From positions 124,001 to 188,000 of the forward strand of contig NZ_BAAADE010000001.1 in NCBI RefSeq assembly GCF_039522165.1: a DNA stretch of 64,000 nt. The letters run 5' to 3'. Made by a program: the position numbers and the translations under genes. Every line of letters starts with the position of its first letter. Within the stretch, counting starts at the first letter, position 1. Shown here one piece after another: positions 26,000 to 35,581 of this stretch. The notes under the pieces are model-generated. The model saw only the letters and a list, made by a program, of their open reading frames with translations, was not told the DNA's origin and searched no databases. This DNA is from Paenochrobactrum glaciei. GTDB taxonomy: Bacteria; Pseudomonadota; Alphaproteobacteria; Rhizobiales; Rhizobiaceae.

Positions 26000-28900
26000 T
26001 CAAGCAGCCGCAATTTTTGCAAGCTGTGTCATCACCACAGCCGCGCCTGTGAGACGTTTTTCCGGTGTCGGCCAATCGCGGATCAGCACAATACTTTGAT
26101 CAGGGCGGATTTTTGCCAATGATCCCTGCTCGCCAATCATTTTCACCAGACCAACCGGATTAGGGAATGTCTTATCACGGAACTGGATAACGACACCCTT
26201 CGGCCCCGCATCCAGCTTCTCGACATTAGCTTTGCGGCAAAGCGCCTTGATGAAGACAATTTTCAGCAGGTGCTGCACTTCTTCCGGCAATGGGCCAAAA
26301 CGGTCGATCAGCTCGGCTGCAAAAGCGTCAATATCCTGCGTTTCTTCCAGATCAGCCAGACGACGATACAAACCAAGACGCAATTGCAGATCAGGCACGT
26401 AAGCTTCCGGTATCATCACAGCCGTGCCGATAGAAATCTGCGGCGACCACTGCGTGCTCTCCACCACTTCCGTGCCCTGCAATTCGGCAACGGCTTCTTC
26501 GAGCATCTGCTGATAAAGCTCGAAACCGACCTCTTTGATATGACCGGACTGCTCTTCGCCAAGCAGATTGCCCGCACCACGAATATCCATATCATGGCTG
26601 GCAAGCTGGAAACCTGCACCAAGCGTATCAAGCGATTGCAGCACTTTCAGGCGGCGTTCAGCGGTTTGCGTCAAGGTACGCCCGACAGGCAGCGTAAACA
26701 GCGCGAAAGCACGCTGTTTAGAACGCCCCACACGGCCACGGATCTGGTAAAGCTGCGCCAGACCAAACATATCCGCACGATGGACGATCAATGTATTGGC
26801 GGTCGGCACATCAAGGCCGGATTCCACAATAGTGGTGGAAAGCAGCACATCATATTGACCTTCATAGAAGGCGTTCATGATGTCATCGAGCATGCCCGGT
26901 GCCATCTGACCATGCGCCACAGCCACTTTCAGCTCAGGCACATGTTCATCCAAGAACTCTTTGATATGCGCCAGATCAGACACACGCGGACAGACATAGA
27001 AACTATGACCACCACGATAATGCTCGCGCATCAAGGTTTCACGGATCACCAACGGATCAAATGGCGAAATAAATGTGCGCACCGCCATACGATCAACCGG
27101 TGGCGTGGTAATCAACGACAATTCACGCACACCTGTGAGCGCCAATTGCAATGTACGCGGAATTGGCGTGGCGGAAAGAGTGAGCACATGCACGTCTGAT
27201 TTCAAATCTTTCAGACGCTCTTTATGCTTCACGCCAAAATGCTGTTCTTCATCGATAATAAGAAGACCAAGATTTTTAAACTTGATGCCGGATCCAAGCA
27301 GCGCATGGGTGCCAACAACAATATCCACTTTGCCGTCTGCCACGTCTTTTTTGACCTGCGACAGTTCTTTCGCGCCAACCAGACGCGAGGCTTGCGCCAC
27401 ATTGATCGGCAGCCCATGGAAACGCGCTGTAAATGTTTTGAAATGCTGACGTGACAGAAGTGTTGTCGGAACGACCACGGCCACCTGAAAACCATTAAGC
27501 GCGGCAATAAAGGCTGCGCGCAAGGCCACTTCGGTTTTACCAAAGCCGACATCACCACAAATCAGACGATCCATCGGACGACCAAGCGAGAGATCATCAG
27601 TGATTGCCTCAATGGCGCTCAGCTGATCTTCAGTCTCATCATAAGGGAAACGGGCTGCAAACTCGGCATAAAGCCCTTCAGGTGGCGGCATAACCGGCGC
27701 ACCTCGCATCTGACGCTCAGCCGCAATCTGAATGAGATGTCCGGCAATTTCCAGTAAGCGTTTTTTAAGCTTGGCTTTGCGTGCCTGCCATGCGCCACCG
27801 CCCAATTTATCAAGCAGTGCTGTTGAGCCCTCACCGCCAAAACGCGACAGAAGCTCGATATTTTCAACCGGCAAGAACAGACGGTCATCACCGGCATAAT
27901 GAATTTCCAAACAATCATGCGGCGCGCCCGCAGCCGTGATGGTTTTAAGCCCGACAAATTTACCAATGCCGTGATCGACATGCACAACAATGTCGCCAGC
28001 CGTCAACGCACCCGCATCAGAGATAAAGTCCTGATCGCGTTTGCGCTTCTTGGTGCGGCGCACCAAGCGGTCACCCAGAATATCCTGCTCAGCCACAACC
28101 ACCAGATCACTGGCGGTAAAGCCGCTTTCAATCGCCAGCACGGTTGCGGTGATTTTATCGCGCGATAAAGCTTTGACAGTGCGAAGTTCGTCAACGGTTT
28201 CGATTTTTTCAAGGCCATGCTCGCCAAGCACTTGCAGCAAGCGATCAAGCGAGCCTTCACTCCATGCTGCCAACATGACTTTTTTGCCGCTGGCTCGCAA
28301 ATCAGCCAGATATTTAACCACCACCTCAAAGAGGTTAATATCGGTGGCAGCGCGCTCTTCGGCAAAATTTCTTGCAGCCTGCACATCGGCATGAATGACG
28401 GTGCGACCTGCAACTTCCGGCGCACCAAAAGGGGTCAGATCAATGCGCATACCGGCAGCCTGCGCATGTTCCTGCACTTGTTTAGGCGACATATAAAGCG
28501 CCGACGGACGTACAGGCTTATAAGGCACACTATCGCCCGGTTCCTTGCCTGTTGCCTGACGCTCACGCGCTTCATAATGATCAAGCACCAATGTGTGGCG
28601 CTCGGCCAAAGCCTCAGTCACCAGATGGTCAAACACCACCGGCATGGAGCCCGTGTGATCAAATACCGTTTCCAGCTCATCATAAAAGAGCGGCAGCCAG
28701 TGTTCCATACCGGCAAAACGGCGCCCCTCACTGATGGCCTGATAAAGCGCATCATCGCGTGAAGGCGCACCGAACATCTGCACATATTGCGAACGGAAAC
28801 GGCTGATCATTTCCGGCGACAGCGTAATTTCGCTCATCGGCTGGAGAATGAAAGTTTTCTGATTGCCGCTGGTGCGTTGTGTTGCCGGATCAAATGTGCG

Positions 28901-29497
28901 GATTGATTCCAACGTATCACCAAAGAAATCAAGACGCACCGGCTCTTCTGTGCCAGGCGCAAAGAGATCAAGAATACCACCGCGAACGGCAAATTCACCC
29001 ACATCACGCACCGTCGGCACGCGTTCAAAACCATTGCGTTCCAGCTTGCCGGCAAGCTCGTTCATATTAAGACGATTGCCCGGACGCGCGGAAATCACCT
29101 GATCGGCAAGTGCTGCACGCGGCGGCAGCTTTTGCAACACGGCATTGGCAGTGGTTAGAATAATCGCAGGATGGCGCTGCTGTTGCAGATTGGACAAATA
29201 CGCCAATGCCGCCAGCCTGCGCGCACTGGTATCAGCGCCCGGTGACACGCGATCATAAGGCAAACAATCCCATGCAGGCAGATGCAACACAGGCAGATCA
29301 GGACGCACAAAGTTTAAAACCTGCTCCAGATCCGCCACGCGCTGACCATCGCGCATCACAAATAACAGAGGGCCGCCCTCGCCCACTTCTTCAACTAATC
29401 TGGCAAGGCAAAACCCTTCAAAACCATCCGCCACGCCATCAATCGTGACATGCGCGGTTTTGGACGGTTTCAAGCCAAATTTGGAAAATACGGACAT
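26000..29497 (-). CDS. mfd: Transcription-repair coupling factor Mfd
   Basis: A 1165-residue ATP-dependent translocase that removes stalled RNA polymerase and recruits UvrA. Order: UvrB-like N-terminal module (about 1-330), RNA-polymerase-interacting domain (GDIVVHVDHGIGKFVGLKTI, near 500), RecG-like helicase with Walker A GDVGFGKTE and Walker B IIDEEQHFGVKH, the TRG motif region, and a C-terminal D7 domain. Length and motifs are standard. Gene order with sdhE upstream on the same strand and recG divergent is usual in Hyphomicrobiales. Confidence 0.97.
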   Translation of the reverse strand: MSVFSKFGLKPSKTAHVTIDGVADGFEGFCLARLVEEVGEGGPLLFVMRDGQRVADLEQVLNFVRPDLPVLHLPAWDCLPYDRVSPGADTSARRLAALAYLSNLQQQRHPAIILTTANAVLQKLPPRAALADQVISARPGNRLNMNELAGKLERNGFERVPTVRDVGEFAVRGGILDLFAPGTEEPVRLDFFGDTLESIRTFDPATQRTSGNQKTFILQPMSEITLSPEMISRFRSQYVQMFGAPSRDDALYQAISEGRRFAGMEHWLPLFYDELETVFDHTGSMPVVFDHLVTEALAERHTLVLDHYEARERQATGKEPGDSVPYKPVRPSALYMSPKQVQEHAQAAGMRIDLTPFGAPEVAGRTVIHADVQAARNFAEERAATDINLFEVVVKYLADLRASGKKVMLAAWSEGSLDRLLQVLGEHGLEKIETVDELRTVKALSRDKITATVLAIESGFTASDLVVVAEQDILGDRLVRRTKKRKRDQDFISDAGALTAGDIVVHVDHGIGKFVGLKTITAAGAPHDCLEIHYAGDDRLFLPVENIELLSRFGGEGSTALLDKLGGGAWQARKAKLKKRLLEIAGHLIQIAAERQMRGAPVMPPPEGLYAEFAARFPYDETEDQLSAIEAITDDLSLGRPMDRLICGDVGFGKTEVALRAAFIAALNGFQVAVVVPTTLLSRQHFKTFTARFHGLPINVAQASRLVGAKELSQVKKDVADGKVDIVVGTHALLGSGIKFKNLGLLIIDEEQHFGVKHKERLKDLKSDVHVLTLSATPIPRTLQLALTGVRELSLITTPPVDRMAVRTFISPFDPLVIRETLMREHYRGGHSFYVCPRVSDLAHIKEFLDEHVPELKVAVAHGQMAPGMLDDIMNAFYEGQYDVLLSTTIVESGLDVPTANTLIVHRADMFGLAQLYQIRGRVGRSKQRAFALFTLPVGRTLTQTAERRLKVLQSLDTLGAGFQLASHDMDIRGAGNLLGEEQSGHIKEVGFELYQQMLEEAVAELQGTEVVESTQWSPQISIGTAVMIPEAYVPDLQLRLGLYRRLADLEETQDIDAFAAELIDRFGPLPEEVQHLLKIVFIKALCRKANVEKLDAGPKGVVIQFRDKTFPNPVGLVKMIGEQGSLAKIRPDQSIVLIRDWPTPEKRLTGAAVVMTQLAKIAAA

Positions 29498-29561
29498 CGG
29501 ACAGAACTCTATTTTTACAGCAATTTATATACGCCACTCAGCAGCTTAAAAGCTGATGATA

Positions 29562-29879
29562 TTAAAACGCTATACGCTTACGGAAATCGATAATATCGCG
29601 GAACAGTGGTGTATCAAACTCTGTCGGTATCGCGCTTTCACCGGTAACCCATTTGAACAAATCGCGATCCAGCACTTCAAGCAGATGCTCATATTCATCA
29701 AGCTGTGCATCCGTAAAACCGGCAAGATATTCATCGGCATATTGACCAAAGATGATGTCCATCTCTTTCATGCCGCGATGCCATGAACGGAACAACAGCT
29801 TGCGGCGTCTGACATCAAGATCAGCTCTAGCCGCGGCCCTTTCAACTGCTGCATTCGTGGCTTCTGTTGTATCAGTCAT
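29562..29879 (-). CDS. sdhE: Succinate dehydrogenase flavinylation factor SdhE
   Basis: A 105-residue protein of the SdhE/SDHAF2 family that promotes covalent attachment of FAD to succinate dehydrogenase. The RGxxE motif is seen as WHRGMKEMD, with flanking helices RRKLLFRS and the DEYEHLLEVLDRDLFKWVTG segment. The ATG at 29879 follows GGAGAG; 15 upstream codons are open but not conserved in type. It starts the sdhE-mfd unit and is divergent from recG. Confidence 0.92.
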   Translation of the reverse strand: MTDTTEATNAAVERAAARADLDVRRRKLLFRSWHRGMKEMDIIFGQYADEYLAGFTDAQLDEYEHLLEVLDRDLFKWVTGESAIPTEFDTPLFRDIIDFRKRIAF

Positions 29880-30038
29880 AAAAACGCTCTCCGCTTCACC
29901 TTTATTCTCTTCGCTATACAGCATTTATCCGCAATGTGGGAACCTGTTTTACTCTTTTAAGCGATACAGAACAAAAAGTGCACAAATTTTTACAACAGTG
30001 ACTTGCATGCAACGAAAATCCGGTTAAAGCTTCGCCTC

Positions 30039-32156
30039 ATGCGACCTTCAATGCTTGATCCGTTTTTTGCCTCCGTCAGAACACTTCCCGGTATCGGGCC
30101 GAAAGTGTCCCTCCTGCTTGCAAAATTACTCGGCAGCGAACCTGCATCAGAGCCACGTGTCGGCCAGCTTATTTATTACCCGCCAAGTTCAGTCATTGAC
30201 CGGCGTTTTCGCCCAACCGTTAATTTGGCCGAACATAGCGCAATCGTCACTTTAGAAGTGGTGGTGGATTTTCACCAGCCAGCCTTTTCAGCCTCCGGCA
30301 AAACCCGCGCCAATGCTCCGCACCGCGTTATTGCCCATGATGACACAAGCGAAATTACGCTCGTTTTTTTCCATGCGCAAATCCCTTGGCTGCACAAAGT
30401 ATTACCCGAAGGCGAAACGGTGGTCATCTCCGGTAAGGTGGAATGGTTTAACGGTCGCGCCCAGATGGTGCATCCCGATTACATTGCCAGTATCCATGAC
30501 ACGGACGGGTTACCACTGTTGGAAACGGTTTATCCGACAACAGCCGGTCTTTCACCCAAGGTGCTCAACCGTGCAATTGATGAAGCGCTCACCCGCATTC
30601 CGGTCATGCCGGAATGGATTGATGAAAGCCTAGTGAAACGGGAAGAATTTCCCGGCCACAATGAAGCACTGGTGCATATGCATCAGCCGGAAGAGCCACA
30701 AGATATTGAGCTGGAAAGCCCTTATCGCAGGCGACTGGCTTATGATGAGCTGCTAGCCGGACAATTAGCCCTTGCGCTTGTACGGGCAAAGACACGCAAA
30801 CTTTCTGGCCGCCCCTTACAGGGCAATGGCCAAATCATTCAGGCGATTTTACAAAAGCTGCCCTATCAATTAACTGGCAGCCAGCAGACAGCCATTGAAG
30901 AAATCATCACCGACCTGAAAGAACCGCAACGCATGTTACGGCTTTTGCAAGGGGATGTCGGCTCCGGCAAAACTATTGTCGGCCTCATTGCTATGGCACA
31001 TGCCGCTGAAGCAGGCGGACAATCCGCACTGATGGCACCCACAGAAGTGCTTGCTCGTCAGCATTATGCAACGATTGCGCCCTTGGCAGAAGCAGCTGGC
31101 CTGAAGGCCGCGCTTTTGACAGGGCGTGAAAAGGGACGTGAACGTCAGCGCATTCTTGATGAATTGCGTGAGGGCGAAATTAATATCATCATCGGCACCC
31201 ATGCCCTGTTTCAGGAAAAGGTCGAGTATCATGATTTGGTGCTTGCCATTATTGACGAGCAGCATCGTTTTGGCGTGCATCAGCGCCTGATGCTAACCGC
31301 CAAAGGCACTGCACCTGATATGCTGGTGATGACGGCCACCCCTATTCCACGAACATTAGTGCTGACCGCCTTTGGCGACATGGATGTTTCCAAGCTTACC
31401 GAAAAACCGGCAGGCCGCCGTCCTATTACGACAGTGACATTACCACTGGAGCGATTGGACGAGCTTATTGACCGCATGCAAAGCGCGATACAAGACGGAC
31501 AAAAGATTTATTGGATCTGCCCTTTGGTGGAAGAATCCGAACATATTGAACTGACATCCGCCGAAGAACGCTTTCACACATTGCAAACTGTTTTCGGTGA
31601 TCGTGTCGGCCTTATTCATGGCCGGATGACGGGCACTGAAAAAGATGAAGCCATGCGTGCCTTCAAACAAGGCAAAACCCGTCTGTTGATTGCGACCACC
31701 GTGATTGAAGTGGGCGTTGATGTGCCGGATGCCACCATCATCGTGATTGAACATGCCGAGCGCTTTGGCCTTGCACAGTTGCATCAGTTACGCGGACGTG
31801 TCGGACGCGGTGATAAGCCCTCTTCCTGCCTGTTGCTTTATAAAGGCCCATTGGGCGAAATATCCAAAGCACGGCTGAAAGTAATGCGCGAAACCGAAGA
31901 TGGCTTCCGTATTGCCGAGGAAGATTTGAAACTGCGCGGTGAAGGCGAGTTGCTTGGCACAAGACAGTCCGGCACACCCGGCTTCAAGCTCGCCTCCCTC
32001 GAAGTACATTCCGACCTGTTGGAAATTGCCCGTAAAGATGCGCGCTTAGTTCTGGAAAAAGATCCGGAACTGACTACAGCACGCGGTGAAGCTTTGCGTA
32101 CCCTGCTTTATTTGTTCAGCCGTGATGAAGCGATCCGGTTATTACGCGCCGGTTGA
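30039..32156 (+). CDS. recG: ATP-dependent DNA helicase RecG
   Basis: A 705-residue branch-migration helicase that reverses stalled replication forks. The N-terminal wedge domain has the OB-fold region; the helicase has Walker A GDVGSGKT, Walker B IIDEQHRFGVHQR, motif III TATPIPRT and motif VI QLRGRVGRG. The frame opens 12 codons earlier (30003); I prefer the ATG at 30039 (MRPSMLDPF), though the ATG at codon 5 is also possible and no strong ribosome site decides. Confidence 0.96.
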   Translation: MRPSMLDPFFASVRTLPGIGPKVSLLLAKLLGSEPASEPRVGQLIYYPPSSVIDRRFRPTVNLAEHSAIVTLEVVVDFHQPAFSASGKTRANAPHRVIAHDDTSEITLVFFHAQIPWLHKVLPEGETVVISGKVEWFNGRAQMVHPDYIASIHDTDGLPLLETVYPTTAGLSPKVLNRAIDEALTRIPVMPEWIDESLVKREEFPGHNEALVHMHQPEEPQDIELESPYRRRLAYDELLAGQLALALVRAKTRKLSGRPLQGNGQIIQAILQKLPYQLTGSQQTAIEEIITDLKEPQRMLRLLQGDVGSGKTIVGLIAMAHAAEAGGQSALMAPTEVLARQHYATIAPLAEAAGLKAALLTGREKGRERQRILDELREGEINIIIGTHALFQEKVEYHDLVLAIIDEQHRFGVHQRLMLTAKGTAPDMLVMTATPIPRTLVLTAFGDMDVSKLTEKPAGRRPITTVTLPLERLDELIDRMQSAIQDGQKIYWICPLVEESEHIELTSAEERFHTLQTVFGDRVGLIHGRMTGTEKDEAMRAFKQGKTRLLIATTVIEVGVDVPDATIIVIEHAERFGLAQLHQLRGRVGRGDKPSSCLLLYKGPLGEISKARLKVMRETEDGFRIAEEDLKLRGEGELLGTRQSGTPGFKLASLEVHSDLLEIARKDARLVLEKDPELTTARGEALRTLLYLFSRDEAIRLLRAG

Positions 32157-32335
32157 TTAATTTTTACAGAATCAAAACATGATTCTGATTATTTTATGAA
32201 AATGAAATTCACTCTAGCTGACTGATAAATCGGCACTTTTTGCATTTCACCCTTCAAAATAACGTCCTAAATCCCATTCTTTCAAAGTTTTTTGCATTCT
32301 TATCAACATTCGGCACATTTCTTCAGTTTGCTCGC

Positions 32336-32364
32336 TTGACAGGCGCACACGAACGCCTTAAACG
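32336..32364 (+). promoter_or_regulatory. Likely promoter of tRNA-Asp
   Basis: A perfect TTGACA (32336-32341) is followed after 16-17 bases by TTAAAC/TAAACG (32358-32364), about 60 bases before the tRNA. Confidence 0.55.
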
Positions 32365-32423
32365 AGCCACACACCAGACGGAAACGTCGGTTACCAAGTT
32401 CCGGTTTAACCGGAATGAGATGC

Positions 32424-32500
32424 GCGGGTGTAGCTCAGTTGGTTAGAGTGCCGGCCTGTCACGCCGGAGGTCGCGGGTTCGAGCCCCGTCACTCGCGCCA
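32424..32500 (+). tRNA. tRNA-Asp (GTC)
   Basis: A 77-base cloverleaf with encoded CCA. The acceptor stem GCGGGTG pairs with CACTCGC (one G-T pair), the D-arm begins TAGCTCAGTTGG, the anticodon GTC is at 32458-32460 in a CCGGC/GCCGG stem, and the T-arm holds GGTTCGAGCC. Confidence 0.97.
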
Positions 32501-32640
32501 CTTTCTTCAAATCATATGATTATCGTTGAAAGTGGCGCACCCCGCCTCAATCTTCTTTATTTTCAATAACCCAGTTCGCATTTCAAAAGCCTCGATACGC
32601 TGCGGCTTTAAGCTATTTTTTACGCAAATTTCAGGCAGCA

Positions 32641-32675
32641 AAAAAGCGCGCCCATTTTAAATGAGGCACGCCCTG
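32641..32675 (-). terminator. Terminator of the 99-residue hypothetical gene
   Basis: On the minus strand a hairpin of about ten pairs with one bulge (GCGTGCC-CAT with ATG-GGCGCGC) is followed by CTTTTTT at 32641-32646. It begins about 60 bases after the stop of the gene at 32734-33033. Confidence 0.75.
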
Positions 32676-32733
32676 AACAATTCTGATGTTAACTAGACAG
32701 AGTGCGACGGCACAGATCAGCCGCCACGTTATT

Positions 32734-33033
32734 TCACTTCAAAACAATACGCACTGCCTGACGACCACCCATCACACATGTCTTCATGTGAATAGTCGCC
32801 TTAGGCATCGCAACGCGCTGCTTACGCGCCGCATGGCATTTTAACAGAGCCACCAGATCACGCGCCTGAAAAGAATGCGAAACACGACGCAACTCAACGA
32901 GGCTCATAGCTGCATCACGCAGTAACTGCACAGAGAAAAGCGACGGCTTAGGCGTTGCTTCTACTGCATAAAAATTCCAGTCGGATGGCTCCCGTAAAGA
33001 ACCGGCAGCATGCACATCGTACATCTTCGACAT
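32734..33033 (-). CDS. Hypothetical protein, 99 residues
   Basis: Not recognised. It starts MSKMYDVHAAGSLREPSDW and is basic, with histidine and arginine clusters (KCHAARKQRVAMPKAT) and two cysteines (about residues 66 and 86). No signal peptide or membrane segment is seen. Support for its being real: a GAAAGGG ribosome site about 7 bases before the ATG, a downstream terminator on the same strand, and no competing gene. It lies between tRNA-Asp and the carboxypeptidase gene. Confidence 0.6.
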   Translation of the reverse strand: MSKMYDVHAAGSLREPSDWNFYAVEATPKPSLFSVQLLRDAAMSLVELRRVSHSFQARDLVALLKCHAARKQRVAMPKATIHMKTCVMGGRQAVRIVLK

Positions 33034-33117
33034 TGTGAAACCCTTTCACTCAAAACATTGCGGGTTTTTTCAACGGCCGCCACAATATGCGTGGCGACAA
33101 AACACGAGGTTCATTCT

Positions 33118-34560
33118 TTAGTTAGCGATCGCGTAGCAACCGAATTTCTGTTTTTTCAGAGCTGCACATGCATTCCATGCCGCCTGCTTGCTGGCAAAGC
33201 CAACAAAACGAGCGCGGTAGAACATGGTTCCGTTCATCTGGAATGTTTCAGTGTACGGAGATGCAGATTTCAAACCGCCGACAGAAGCATTGGCTTTTGC
33301 AAGCATAGTGCGTGCCTGATCTTCACTTGGTAGTGAACCGATCTGAACAGCCCAGCCACCGGCAGATGCTGCGGATGCAGTGGTTACCGGATCAATATTA
33401 TTGTTAGCGGCATTATTGGCCACACTTGGCACTTCTGCGCGTGGTGTTGGCACAATCACATTTTCAATAGCTTTGGCTGCAGGGCGCGCCATCGGCGCTG
33501 CAAGAGCGAGCACCTGAGGTTGTTCCTGCTCGCGGTCGCCTTCGCCAAACTCACCATTAATCACCTGCTCAATGCCGCCATCCTGACGCATAACCGGCAG
33601 AGGCGCCTCCTTAGCGGTAGGCAGTGAAACAGCGGCGACATTGACGGCACCATCGGCACGAGCTGCGATCAGAGCATTATTACCACGCCCACGCGATGCT
33701 TGCGGGAGATATTTGGCAATCAGTTCCTGCATGTGCTTATCACGGCTGGCAGCAGAGCGACCGCCCATCACAACTGCCACCATCTGCTTACCGTCAACAT
33801 TAACGGAAGAAACAAGATTGAAGCCAGAGGCGTTGGTATAACCGGTCTTGATACCATCAACACCTTCAACACGTCCAAGCAAACGGTTATGGCCATTGAT
33901 GGTCTGACCACGATAGGTAAAACTGCGCTTGGAGAAATAAGCATATTCATTTGGGAAATGCTGACGCAGTGCCATACCGAGAATCGCCATATCCCGCGCA
34001 GTTGAATGCTGCTGCATGTTCGGCAAGCCAGACGCATTGCGGAAAACAGTGCTGCGCATACCTAAGCGTTTAGCTTTCGTGGTCATCATCTGCGCAAATC
34101 GCTCTTCCGAACCACCGAGATATTCACCAACAGCCGCAGCAACGTCATTTGCTGATTTTGTAATGAGCGCCAAAATTGCAGCTTCAGCAGGAATCGACTG
34201 ACCAGGCTTGAAACCAATCTTTGTCGGTGGACGCGATGCTGCGTAAGCGGAAACAGGAATCGGCGTATTGCGGTTTACACGTCCCGATTTCATCGCTTCA
34301 AACAGCATATAGAGTGTCATCATCTTTGTCAGCGATGCAGGGTAGCGCTGTGCATCCGCAGACGAACTGAAAAGTGTTTTACCTGTGTTGGCGTCAACGA
34401 CAATAGCGGCATATTTTTCATTCGCAGGGGCGGCAGCAGTTGCCGTCACGACCTGAGATGTTGAACAACCTGTCACCACCGCCATTAGTAAGGCAGCATG
34501 AGCCGTTTTCTTGATGGCAGAAGCAGCTTGAAAAAACGCAATACGCACTACGATACCCAC
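33118..34560 (-). CDS. D-alanyl-D-alanine carboxypeptidase with SPOR domain
   Basis: A 480-residue penicillin-binding protein of the S11 (DacA/DacF) family that trims peptidoglycan pentapeptides. The three active-site motifs are SLTK (76-79), SAN (136-138) and KTG (238-240). A Pro/Ala-rich linker leads to a C-terminal SPOR domain (about 405-480), which binds denuded glycan at the division site. The N-terminus has an Arg/Lys start, a hydrophobic core and VTGC at 29-32, which fits a lipobox, so it may be a lipoprotein rather than a freely secreted enzyme. Confidence 0.92.
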   Translation of the reverse strand: MGIVVRIAFFQAASAIKKTAHAALLMAVVTGCSTSQVVTATAAAPANEKYAAIVVDANTGKTLFSSSADAQRYPASLTKMMTLYMLFEAMKSGRVNRNTPIPVSAYAASRPPTKIGFKPGQSIPAEAAILALITKSANDVAAAVGEYLGGSEERFAQMMTTKAKRLGMRSTVFRNASGLPNMQQHSTARDMAILGMALRQHFPNEYAYFSKRSFTYRGQTINGHNRLLGRVEGVDGIKTGYTNASGFNLVSSVNVDGKQMVAVVMGGRSAASRDKHMQELIAKYLPQASRGRGNNALIAARADGAVNVAAVSLPTAKEAPLPVMRQDGGIEQVINGEFGEGDREQEQPQVLALAAPMARPAAKAIENVIVPTPRAEVPSVANNAANNNIDPVTTASAASAGGWAVQIGSLPSEDQARTMLAKANASVGGLKSASPYTETFQMNGTMFYRARFVGFASKQAAWNACAALKKQKFGCYAIAN

Positions 34561-34811
34561 CTGAACACTGGTATTTTTTTACTGCGGCGCAAGCGACACA
34601 CCACAACCTAATTCGTTCATCGTAATGGCAGCAGGGTTACTAATCCGTTTATAGATCGGTAATTCTTTTAAAAAACGGGCAATTTGTTGGCCGTAAGGTG
34701 CCTATTATCAGTGGATACTTTTAAAGGAAAAAATTAAATGTCTCAAAATCAATGGCTTAATTTCGGACTTTGAAGCTAAAATTATAAAATAAAAAACTAA
34801 AAACTTATCCA
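34561..34811. other. Intergenic region upstream of the carboxypeptidase gene
   Basis: About 250 AT-rich bases between the carboxypeptidase start and the terminator of the DUF1467 gene. It should hold the carboxypeptidase promoter, but I see no convincing element. An 11-codon frame at 34738-34773 on the plus strand has an AAAGGA ahead of it but is too short to support. Confidence 0.4.
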
Positions 34812-34864
34812 CAGCCGGGCAAGATCAGTGCATTTTACTATGCAACCCTGATCCAGCACGGCTG
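34812..34864 (-). terminator. Long imperfect hairpin ending the nuo-to-DUF1467 transcript
   Basis: Three blocks pair in order: CAGCCG with CGGCTG (outer), GATCAG with CTGATC (middle) and TGCAT with ATGCA (inner). On the minus strand it is followed by a T-rich stretch (AAGTTTTTAGTTTTTT). It starts 12 bases after the DUF1467 stop. Confidence 0.75.
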
Positions 34865-34876
34865 TATTTTAATAAA

Positions 34877-35146
34877 TTACTTCAGATCAGGATAAAAATG
34901 CGGAATGTCATCAAGGCCAAAACCGCTGACCTGTGTGATATAATAATAAAGGCCGAAAAGTACCGTGGCAACAATGGTTGTACGGAAGAATGCAAGCCAG
35001 ACGCGCGGGCGTGCCGGTGCGCTGGATACTGTGCCCAGAATCACTTCATTTTCTTCATCTTGCGTCCTCAAGCCCACAGGCAAAAGTGCGAACAAAGCTG
35101 TCCACCAGATGATAAAATAAACGGCTACTCCGGACATCAGTGACAT
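34877..35146 (-). CDS. DUF1467 family membrane protein
   Basis: An 89-residue protein with two hydrophobic segments (about residues 5-25 and 50-72) and PVGLRTQDE between them, the DUF1467 pattern of alphaproteobacteria. Function unknown. It follows mce by two bases and is the last gene of the minus-strand run that starts at nuoA; in related genomes it precedes proS and lolCDE, which are absent here. Confidence 0.85.
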   Translation of the reverse strand: MSLMSGVAVYFIIWWTALFALLPVGLRTQDEENEVILGTVSSAPARPRVWLAFFRTTIVATVLFGLYYYITQVSGFGLDDIPHFYPDLK

Positions 35147-35148
35147 GA

Positions 35149-35553
35149 TTAAACCTCTTCCAACTCAATCAGTGTACCGTTAAAATCTTTTGGATGCAAA
35201 AATAAAACCGGCTTGCCATGGGCACCAATTTTTGGTTCGCCATCGCCCAGAATACGGGCACCTTGTCCCTTTAACTGGTCACGAGCCTGCAAAATATCGG
35301 CCACTTCATAGCAGACATGATGCATACCACCCGACGGATTACGATCAATAAACGTTTGAATGGATGAGTTTGCCCCAAGCGGCTCCAGCAATTCAATCTT
35401 TGTATTGCCTACATCAATGAAAGCAACGGTTACACCATGTTCAGGCAAAGCCTGCGGCGCGGTAACAGTTGCTCCAAGTGTATCTTGGTAGAGTTTGATT
35501 GCTGCACCCAAATCCGGCACAGCAATCGCCACATGATTTAATCGTCCCAGCAT
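35149..35553 (-). CDS. mce: Methylmalonyl-CoA epimerase
   Basis: A 134-residue vicinal-oxygen-chelate enzyme that interconverts the (R) and (S) epimers of methylmalonyl-CoA in propionate use. Metal ligands are visible: His in RLNHVAIAVPDL (residue 7), His in GMHHVCYEV (near 78) and Glu in NGTLIELEE at the C-terminus. It is two bases ahead of the DUF1467 gene and 28 bases after rnj. Confidence 0.92.
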   Translation of the reverse strand: MLGRLNHVAIAVPDLGAAIKLYQDTLGATVTAPQALPEHGVTVAFIDVGNTKIELLEPLGANSSIQTFIDRNPSGGMHHVCYEVADILQARDQLKGQGARILGDGEPKIGAHGKPVLFLHPKDFNGTLIELEEV

Positions 35554-35581
35554 ATTCCCCTCCCGCTGTACGAATGATGTC

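Noticed and set aside
32424..33033. Genomic island inserted at tRNA-Asp
   Set aside because: I find no integrase, no repeat of the tRNA 3' end and no change in composition by eye; only one orphan gene lies beside it.
34738..34773. 11-codon frame MSQNQWLNFGL with AAAGGA upstream
   Set aside because: Too short to separate from chance in an AT-rich gap, and no downstream gene on that strand that it could lead.
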